The notes under the pieces were generated by a model. The model was not told where the DNA came from. It was given only the letters and a program-made list of their open reading frames with translations, and did no database searches. A stretch of DNA of 45,722 nt from Bacteroidales bacterium M7 (GTDB taxonomy: Bacteria > Bacteroidota > Bacteroidia > Bacteroidales > Muribaculaceae), in NCBI GenBank assembly GCA_001689515.1, contig LUJR01000007.1, forward strand, positions 4,225 through 49,946, in the 5' to 3' direction. This document shows, one piece after another, positions 39,403 through 45,722 of this stretch. Position 1 is the first letter of the stretch. Each line of letters opens with the position of its first letter. The position numbers and the translations under genes are program-made.

Positions 39403-39408
39403 TAGCAT

Positions 39409-39747
39409 ATGGCACGGAAAATCCTCGTAAGCGCAGTCATAACCACACAAGGAGTCAAATATAACCAGTTGGTACAGTGCGCTCCTGACGGACAACTGTC
39501 GATACGTCCAGCAGATGCCGAACTATCTGAAACCAGATATATCAACGGCATCCTCTTCTGCTGCTGCCCACAGCAGCTCCTTGAAATACTCTCTACTATA
39601 AAAGGAACTCAGACAGGCATATATGAAATCAGCACAAATCTGCTGGAGCTGCATCACAATCAATTATTATCCCCTATCACCGCCGAGAACCTCCATATCT
39701 ACGACCTCCACACGTCATCTTTGCTGACTGACATAAAGTGGTCATGA
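39409..39747 (+). CDS. Hypothetical protein, unrecognised
   Basis: A 112-residue protein starting 6 bp after the DUF4296 gene and ending before a terminator, so it is the last gene of the dksA-lspA group. It has no signal peptide or membrane segment. A CCC run (FCCCPQQLLE) near residue 51 is striking but does not form a recognised metal motif. Codon use and tight spacing support a real gene. I cannot name a family. Confidence 0.55.
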   Translation: MARKILVSAVITTQGVKYNQLVQCAPDGQLSIRPADAELSETRYINGILFCCCPQQLLEILSTIKGTQTGIYEISTNLLELHHNQLLSPITAENLHIYDLHTSSLLTDIKWS

Positions 39748-39870
39748 TTTAAAACAATCTACATGTAAGCAAACATTTTTGCTACAGCATTGTTTCTATA
39801 TTACAAACGGCATTTTGCTGGCTTCATTAAAAAAGCCTAAGACCAAATTATTAAAATGGCCCGTTTATTC

Positions 39871-39905
39871 GCCCGCGTCACACCCTTAGACGCGGGCTTT
39901 TATTT
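39871..39905 (+). terminator. Rho-independent terminator of the dksA-lspA group
   Basis: gcccgcgtc (39871-39879) and gacgcgggc (39889-39897) form a perfect 9-bp GC-rich stem with a 9-nt loop, followed by ttttattttg. It ends the 39409-39747 transcript. The remaining 100 bp to the next gene shows no clear promoter. Confidence 0.88.
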
Positions 39906-40002
39906 TGTTTACCATATCAAACCATAGAAGCCATAATGTTGTTACCCATTTAGAAATCTCAGATTTTAACACTGCAACATCACATTTACATATAGACATC
40001 CC

Positions 40003-41274
40003 ATGAGTGACCTGATTATCATCGTCATCCTGATTCTTCTCAACGGCATTTTTTCCATGTCGGAGGTCGCGCTAATATCTGCCCGCAAATCCCGACTGTC
40101 ATCTGCAGCAAAAAAAGGAAGCCGCAATGCAGCCACAGCATTGAGATTGGCTGAAGAGCCTGACCGTTTCCTATCAACCGTACAGATCGGCATAACCCTT
40201 ATCGGCATCTTGACCGGTCTGTTTTCAGGAGCAGCGCTATCAGGCGAATTTGCTGCATGGCTTGCATCCTTTGGTTTCCCGGCAGCTACAGCAAAAGCTG
40301 TAGCACAGACGGTGATAGTCATTATCGTGACGTATCTGTCTATTGTAGTAGGTGAACTGTTTCCGAAACGTATCGGACTCAATGCCTCTGATCGTGTAGC
40401 CATGGCGGTAGCACGTCCGATGCATTTCCTGTCAGTATTGACCCTTCCGGCAGTATGGCTGCTGTCACGTTCAACATCGCTTCTGGTCAAACTGTTCGGA
40501 CTCAACAAGGAGTCAAACCGAGTGACAGAGGAAGAAATCAAATCTGTCATACGCGAAGGCACCGATGCCGGGGAAGTGAAAGACCTCGAGCAAGACATCA
40601 TGTTCAGAGCACTTGCCATGGGCGATCAGCGTGTCAGTTCCATCATGACTCCAAAGATTGACCTCGTCACTCTGGATCTGGGTATGTCAACAGAGCGTAT
40701 AAAGAATGTCATACGCCAGGATACCCACAGCTGCTACCCGGTCTATGACTCAGACCATGAAAACATCATAGGTATAGTACATCTCAAGGACATGATATTT
40801 GATGTATGCAGCCACAATTTCCAGCTTGCTGACGCAGTCAGACCAGGAACATTCATACCCGAAATCATGCAGGCATATGACACACTGGAGATACTTCGAC
40901 ATAAAGGCGTACACTGCGGACTGGTATGTGACGAATACGGCGAAGTGCAAGGCATGGTCACCCTTTGTGATGTGCTGGGCGGTCTTGTAGGATCAGTCGA
41001 AGTCGGCACTGATGATGCATTTATCATAGAGCGCGCCGACGGACAGAGCTGGCTTGTAGACGGGCAATGCCCCATATATGATTTCATGCTGCATTTCGAT
41101 ATTGACGAAGAAACCATCCCCTCAGGCTATACGACCATAGCCGGACTCATACTTGAACAATTAAGAAAAATACCACATCCAGGTGATTCCATCAATTATA
41201 AAGGAATGACCCTGGAAGTGGTAGATATGGACGGTGTCAGAATAGATAAAATACTCGTGACACGCACATCATGA
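40003..41274 (+). CDS. CNNM/CBS hemolysin-C/CorC family membrane protein
   Basis: A 423-residue protein. The CNNM (DUF21) domain covers about 1-190 with a first helix at 1-20, FSMSEVALISARKSRL and GITLIGILTGLFSGA. A CBS pair follows at about 205-325 (MGDQRVSSIMTPKIDLVTLDL, HKGVHCGLVCDEYGEVQGMVTLCDVLGGLVG, given as spans). A CorC_HlyC domain closes the protein (about 340-423). The family is linked to Mg2+/Co2+ handling; hemolysis is not implied by the name. It is monocistronic and convergent with the porin gene, 14 bp away. Confidence 0.9.
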   Translation: MSDLIIIVILILLNGIFSMSEVALISARKSRLSSAAKKGSRNAATALRLAEEPDRFLSTVQIGITLIGILTGLFSGAALSGEFAAWLASFGFPAATAKAVAQTVIVIIVTYLSIVVGELFPKRIGLNASDRVAMAVARPMHFLSVLTLPAVWLLSRSTSLLVKLFGLNKESNRVTEEEIKSVIREGTDAGEVKDLEQDIMFRALAMGDQRVSSIMTPKIDLVTLDLGMSTERIKNVIRQDTHSCYPVYDSDHENIIGIVHLKDMIFDVCSHNFQLADAVRPGTFIPEIMQAYDTLEILRHKGVHCGLVCDEYGEVQGMVTLCDVLGGLVGSVEVGTDDAFIIERADGQSWLVDGQCPIYDFMLHFDIDEETIPSGYTTIAGLILEQLRKIPHPGDSINYKGMTLEVVDMDGVRIDKILVTRTS

Positions 41275-41288
41275 TGTCTGCTATATCA

Positions 41289-42596
41289 TCAGAAGCTGAC
41301 CTGTAACATCGCCTGGATACGATTGTCGTGACGTGACTCCCCATCCATATTGACTCTTCTGCCGTAGATATACTCCACGCCGGTCTGTATGATCGGAGTT
41401 ATGTTCCACATCACGTTTGCCAACGCATATTGGGCATACTTATATTGTCCGCTCCAAGGAGTATCACCGGAAGCATAATCTGGCGCATAGTTGCGGACAT
41501 GGCTGTAAGTGGTGGTAGCGAACACATTCTTTGACAGATTATATTGCAGACCTACATAGCCGCCCCATGCCTTGACGGTTGTGAGCCGTCCGGGTCTCCC
41601 CTCTTCGGGAACCATGTCAAGTCCGCCTTCATAAAGATCCTGGAAATAGCTTGTGATACCCTTGCCGTAGGCAGCCTGATAATACGCCGTCACGAATGGG
41701 CAGAGCGTCGCGCTTCCGCTCATCTTGATGCCCCATCCCACATTGTTATGGTTCTTATCCTCTACGACATCCCTGTACAACATGTTGCGGACGATTGCTG
41801 AAAATCGCAGCCAGCTCTTGCCTCCGCCCCATGCATACTGTACATAAGCAGGGATGTCAGGAACACGCTGATTGACCATATAAGTCTCATCGCCAGTGGT
41901 CGCCGATGCCATGGGCAGCTCTATACCTGCACCGATGCTCCAGTGACTGCCGAATGAATGCGTATAGTCAATGACTCCGTTAGGTATGGCTGTGAATCCG
42001 CAAGGACCTTCGTTGTCTATGCTCGGGGGTGCTGCCGCCATATCTGAGAACAAACTGTAGTTATAACCAGCTGTTATGCCACGATACTTGATGTAAGCAT
42101 ACTGCAGGTCAAAGGCATAATCATTATTTCCTGTCAGATTGGCATTGAAATATGCACCGATCTGGTTGTCAGTGCCAGGTAGAGCCACAAAGTTGATGTA
42201 AAGGCTGCTTGAAGCCGCGCTGAACTGCACTTTGCCACCATCGCCCGGACGCTGGTTCATAGGAATAGCGGATGTAGTGAAGTCAAAAGGATTGTCAATC
42301 GGATTGCCCCAGTCATATGACACAGTGGCTTTGACAGTACCGCCAATGCCGAGATAAAACTTATGGTCTTTGCCCACTATAGCAAAGCGGGGAGCACCTG
42401 GAATATTGTATGCTTTAGGAGCATTCTCGACAAATGTTTCATAGACATTTATCTCTGTCACTCCGGAAGAATCCTTGTCGTTGAGGATTCTGACCTCCTG
42501 ATATGTAGGCGTGGTAGGATGCCGTTGAGCCATGACAGGCACGGCAGCGCATCCGCAGAGCATGATACACCCAGTTGTACGATATAGTCGAAACAT
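41289..42596 (-). CDS. DcaP-like outer-membrane porin
   Basis: A 435-residue protein with a signal peptide (cleavage after VMA at about 23). The mature part is rich in aromatic, alternating beta-strands (FYLGIGGTVKATVSYDW, YAFDLQYAYIKYRG, QYALANVMWNITP) and ends with a terminal Phe (MLQVSF), as outer-membrane barrels do. The pattern resembles DcaP-type trimeric porins of Bacteroidales. The substrate is unknown. It is the last gene of the APC-MFS-porin operon, 12 bp after the MFS gene. Confidence 0.75.
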   Translation of the reverse strand: MFRLYRTTGCIMLCGCAAVPVMAQRHPTTPTYQEVRILNDKDSSGVTEINVYETFVENAPKAYNIPGAPRFAIVGKDHKFYLGIGGTVKATVSYDWGNPIDNPFDFTTSAIPMNQRPGDGGKVQFSAASSSLYINFVALPGTDNQIGAYFNANLTGNNDYAFDLQYAYIKYRGITAGYNYSLFSDMAAAPPSIDNEGPCGFTAIPNGVIDYTHSFGSHWSIGAGIELPMASATTGDETYMVNQRVPDIPAYVQYAWGGGKSWLRFSAIVRNMLYRDVVEDKNHNNVGWGIKMSGSATLCPFVTAYYQAAYGKGITSYFQDLYEGGLDMVPEEGRPGRLTTVKAWGGYVGLQYNLSKNVFATTTYSHVRNYAPDYASGDTPWSGQYKYAQYALANVMWNITPIIQTGVEYIYGRRVNMDGESRHDNRIQAMLQVSF

Positions 42597-42608
42597 GTTG
42601 ATAGGGTA

Positions 42609-43940
42609 TTAATAGTAAGTCTTGTTAATGGCGAAAACAAACGATTTGCGGAAGATTATAACCACTACTGTAAACGCCAACATGACAATGGAATTGAATA
42701 TAAACGGAAACGCATTGTTATGCGCCTGATGGAAAAGATCAGCAAACCCGTCCACAATAAAGGGAGTCGCACTGACCGAAAGATAGTTGGCGGCAAGCAC
42801 GAACGCCAAAGCCAGCGTGGATTTACCGGGAATGGTGATGACCTGCGTCGCCTTGTCGTAAATAAGGGGCTGGAAGACTCCATAGCCGGCACCCACGAGC
42901 ATCGAAGCGATGCAGAGCATGCCGAAATGGTGGCTGACAGTCATCAGGAATATTCCCACAGCCATAACAACAGCCGAGACAATCAGAGTACCCTGCTTCA
43001 GACCCTTGATTACATAGGGCAATACAAAGCCGGGCAGGAAAATAGCGAGGAAGAACAGAGCTGTCACTGTACCGACATCCGAGTCTGACAAGCCGTAACC
43101 TTGCATCAGGAACGGCGAATAATAGCTAACGATGACACCGCAATAACATACCATGAAATATACGGCAATCAGCCACCAGACACGTGACACGATAAACCCG
43201 TCCTTGACATGACCGAACTTACCGAATATATCAGACGTGGGAGTAGGAGGCTCTGCATGGATTGCCTTTGCGGTCACACCTGCCATAGCTGCCCTTGATG
43301 CCACCTTGGCAGTCGCCTTCATCTCTGGAGAAGGAGACGCCACAGCCATCTGTGGATAGAGGTCGCTCTTAGGTATACCTCTGAGAAATACTGACAGAGC
43401 CAAAGGTATGGCTGGTATCAGATAGACAAGAAATGGCAGATGCCAATTGCCGTGGCTGAGCCAGCCTACAACAAATGTCGCTATAACAAGGGCGATATTG
43501 GAGATACCCGATTTGATGCCGAGCTGCTGCATGCGATACTTGCCAACGAATGTGTCAGCAAGCAACCCGGCAGCCAACGGTATCAGCAAGCCGCATCCCA
43601 CACCGAGCAGACAGCTGATTACTATCAGTGCCACCATGCTCCGAGCGAAAAAATAGAGGATGCCACTCGCCAGATAAATGACGAGTGCCACCACTACTAT
43701 TGAAATCTTGCTTTTGGAAAGCGACAGCTTACCCGAAAGAAGTACGAAAGGTATGATAAAGAGATTAGGCAACACGGTAAGGAGCTGTATCTCCAGTTCG
43801 GACGTGTCGGGAAAAATCTTGTCAAGATTGCCCAGCATAGGTGTGATTGCCAGTCCTGGCAGATTCACCACGAGCGATATCGACCATATGGCGATGAGTG
43901 TCATAAGGGATATAGACCCCTTACCTGTGTTGATTCTCAT
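42609..43940 (-). CDS. MFS transporter
   Basis: A 443-residue major facilitator protein with about 12 membrane segments. The central cytosolic loop (about 205-250) is unusually Ala/Ser/Pro-rich and carries few hydrophobic residues. MFS-type motif A is weak (GLLADTFVGKYRM near 120). Substrate specificity cannot be read. It lies between the APC gene (36 bp upstream) and the porin gene (12 bp downstream), suggesting joint transport of one nutrient class across both membranes. Confidence 0.85.
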   Translation of the reverse strand: MRINTGKGSISLMTLIAIWSISLVVNLPGLAITPMLGNLDKIFPDTSELEIQLLTVLPNLFIIPFVLLSGKLSLSKSKISIVVVALVIYLASGILYFFARSMVALIVISCLLGVGCGLLIPLAAGLLADTFVGKYRMQQLGIKSGISNIALVIATFVVGWLSHGNWHLPFLVYLIPAIPLALSVFLRGIPKSDLYPQMAVASPSPEMKATAKVASRAAMAGVTAKAIHAEPPTPTSDIFGKFGHVKDGFIVSRVWWLIAVYFMVCYCGVIVSYYSPFLMQGYGLSDSDVGTVTALFFLAIFLPGFVLPYVIKGLKQGTLIVSAVVMAVGIFLMTVSHHFGMLCIASMLVGAGYGVFQPLIYDKATQVITIPGKSTLALAFVLAANYLSVSATPFIVDGFADLFHQAHNNAFPFIFNSIVMLAFTVVVIIFRKSFVFAINKTYY

Positions 43941-43976
43941 GACTTTACGATATTTCGGTTAGAAATTATTATAATA

Positions 43977-45572
43977 TCACACCTTATCTTCCTGTTTCAT
44001 GGCATTCTGAATTTCTTCAGGCGTGGGCTGATAACCCTCAGGCCATTTTGAATCCTCGTTAGGCTTGCGACCCTCTATCATCCAGTTAAACGGATAAAAA
44101 TCAGTGTCAGGATCATGCCAGCTGGATTTACGCTTGGCATATACTATAAACGGTATAGAGAATAGAACGACTGTACCAATGAACAAAATGCCTATGTAGA
44201 CGATAGGATTACCAGTAGAGATCTGTCCAGGAGGGAAAAAGCTCAATATCATAGCTGCACCTGCGCCGATGACACCGAATATGGTGACAAACCACTGACC
44301 AAACTTGCCGCCAGGGACACGGAAACCACGCTTCACATTAGGCTCGGTACGACGCAGACGGAAGAAAGCACAATAGATTATGATTACAAGCAGCAGATAG
44401 ATAATGGTAGCCATCTGGCTCAGAATCTGATAAGCACTCTGCACCGAAGGAAGCACCACAAGAACGAGTGCAAGGATAGTGACTATGATACCCTGAATCC
44501 AAAGGATGTGGGTCTGCACACCGTTTTTATTACATTTCTGAAGGCTGCGGGGCAGATAACCAGAGCGACCCACAGCAAGTATACCTGTGGAAGGACCTGC
44601 GATGATAACGCTCACCTGACCGATGACACCGAAAGTGACAAATACAGCCATCACATTGCCGAGCCATGGACATCCGAGATGTGCCCAAAGGCTGTTGTAA
44701 GCGACAAGAAGGCTCTGCAGAAGGTTGATGTCTTTTTCAGGCATCACAAAGCCGATAGCGAGTGTACCAAAAATAAACACAGCCAGGATAATCGCCACAG
44801 CAATGAGCGCCGCCTTAGGGAATGAGCGCTGAGGATCCTGCATCTGATTGACATGCACACCCTGCATTTCCATACCTCCGTAGAACAGGAATATGGATGC
44901 GGCAAGCACAATAGTGCTGTACTTAGAGAAGTCAGGCCAGAACGAATGGTCGGTAGGGATGAAATTCTCACCGCCGGTGCATACATATATTATACCGAGG
45001 ATGATAAGAATCGCACCCGGGATGATGGTGCCGAACAGACCGCCGTAGGTCGACAACTTGTTGGCACTCTTCAGACCGCGGAAACAGTTAAATGTGCTTA
45101 GCCAGTAGACTGCCAGCACTATTATGAGTGTATATATGACATTAGATGCCAGATGCTGGTCAAAAGTCTCGGGCCAGAACACATATGCAAGTGATACGGC
45201 ACCGAACATCAGTACCGACGGGAACCATATGACCACAGTCATCCATTCGAGATACATCGCTGCCCATCCCCATCGTGCACCGAAAGCCTCTGCACACCAG
45301 CGGAACAGACCACCGCTTTTGGTGTAGGTAGAACCTAATTCGGCACAGACGAGAGAAAACGGGATAAGGAACAATATGGCTGATAGCACATACCAGAAAA
45401 TGGATGTGTAGCCATATTCAGCCTGTGATGCCAGACCACGGAGACTCAATACCGTCGTAACCATCATAATGGCCATCGCCATCATGCTCAACGTGGCTTT
45501 CTTGGAGCCCCCAGCGGGTTTCGTGGCTGCTGCATTGGAGGCAGGAGTCGCGGATTTGTCCGTTGTTGCCAT
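43977..45572 (-). CDS. APC-superfamily amino-acid permease, glutamate:GABA antiporter (GadC)-like
   Basis: A 531-residue permease with about 12 membrane helices after a 27-residue Ala/Thr/Lys-rich cytosolic start. Blocks such as CAELGSTYTKSGGLFRWCAEAFG, FLFYGGMEMQGVHVNQMQDP and GPSTGILAVGRSGYLPRSLQK match the GadC/YjeM branch of the APC superfamily. GadC exchanges glutamate for GABA in acid resistance. No glutamate decarboxylase or glutaminase is in the window, so the antiport partner is inferred. It is the first gene of the APC-MFS-porin operon; no clean TAnnTTTG box was seen before it. Confidence 0.85.
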   Translation of the reverse strand: MATTDKSATPASNAAATKPAGGSKKATLSMMAMAIMMVTTVLSLRGLASQAEYGYTSIFWYVLSAILFLIPFSLVCAELGSTYTKSGGLFRWCAEAFGARWGWAAMYLEWMTVVIWFPSVLMFGAVSLAYVFWPETFDQHLASNVIYTLIIVLAVYWLSTFNCFRGLKSANKLSTYGGLFGTIIPGAILIILGIIYVCTGGENFIPTDHSFWPDFSKYSTIVLAASIFLFYGGMEMQGVHVNQMQDPQRSFPKAALIAVAIILAVFIFGTLAIGFVMPEKDINLLQSLLVAYNSLWAHLGCPWLGNVMAVFVTFGVIGQVSVIIAGPSTGILAVGRSGYLPRSLQKCNKNGVQTHILWIQGIIVTILALVLVVLPSVQSAYQILSQMATIIYLLLVIIIYCAFFRLRRTEPNVKRGFRVPGGKFGQWFVTIFGVIGAGAAMILSFFPPGQISTGNPIVYIGILFIGTVVLFSIPFIVYAKRKSSWHDPDTDFYPFNWMIEGRKPNEDSKWPEGYQPTPEEIQNAMKQEDKV

Positions 45573-45626
45573 TGTTTGTATTTTTAAGAAGATTAATAAA
45601 CAGTTGAACTCATGACAGCTTTAAAG

Positions 45627-45665
45627 AAAATGGAGCCGATAAGATGTGATTATCGGCTCCATTTT
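45627..45665. terminator. Bidirectional terminator at the right edge
   Basis: aaaatggagccgata (45627-45641) and tatcggctccatttt (45651-45665) form a perfect 15-bp stem with a 9-nt loop and T-rich flanks on both strands. Lying upstream of the APC gene, it most likely ends minus-strand transcription from a gene beyond the window. Confidence 0.8.
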
Positions 45666-45722
45666 TCATATTGCTGAAGCTCGAATGAGCTTATTTAGGG
45701 TCAATGTAAAAAAGTGGTTGTT

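Overview
The window looks like a chromosomal stretch of an anaerobic gut Bacteroidales, most likely a Muribaculaceae relative. That placement is inference from four things: Bacteroidota promoters (TTTG, about 20 nt, TAnnTTTG) in front of many genes; a Bacteroides-type conjugative transposon fragment; the DUF4492-cydA-cydB arrangement; and secreted proteins of Bacteroidales type. Most genes are intact housekeeping genes in short operons. The accessory parts are the left edge and the region around 21.6-24.9 kb.

Layout. 1-1154: minus-strand remnant of a conjugative transposon (start of traL, traK, and a traJ lacking its N-terminus). 1249-7154: a PD40 beta-propeller protein, a CstA transporter, a PHP phosphatase, a degenerate SDR protein, a DUF115/GT42-like protein and QueF. 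7171-10213: DUF4492 protein and cytochrome bd oxidase. 10387-12442: two paralogous secreted proteins divergent from a Crp/Fnr-type regulator, with an exact TGTGA-N6-TCACA palindrome between them. 12580-19452: a TPP riboswitch and a complete anaerobic thiamin operon (thiD, thiS, a tenI-thiE fusion, thiG, thiC, thiH, thiF), interrupted by a palindromic repeat. 19802-21670: ECF sigma factor, then greA behind a leader with a terminator-like hairpin, then a HIT protein.

21661-24811 carries the best candidate for an undescribed system: a minus-strand pair encoding a 708-aa SMC/ABC-type ATPase and a zinc-knuckle HNH nuclease, overlapping by 20 nt, resembling Septu (PtuA/PtuB) anti-phage modules. Its promoter is divergent from that of a secreted DUF6359 protein, and a palindrome lies between the two.

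26522-28435: tRNA-Gly(CCC) and an OmpA/TPR lipoprotein. 28568-28793: nested palindromic repeats. 28826-29546: a GNAT acetyltransferase and a DUF2007 protein. 29668-29963: a promoter and hairpin bounding about 250 nt with no recognisable gene (possible small RNA). 29978-33880: minus-strand operon folP-cdaA-DUF59-lpxH-gmd, joining folate, c-di-AMP, Fe-S assembly, lipid A and GDP-sugar functions. 33942-39905: ileS with its own promoter and terminator, then a DksA-like gene, lspA, a DUF4296 lipoprotein and an unknown gene. 40003-41274: a CNNM/CBS protein. 41289-45572: minus-strand transport operon (APC antiporter, MFS, porin).

The genes suit a gut anaerobe with microaerobic defence (cytochrome bd), its own thiamin synthesis using radical-SAM ThiC/ThiH, and outer-membrane maintenance. 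All calls come from reading the sequence; no database search was run.
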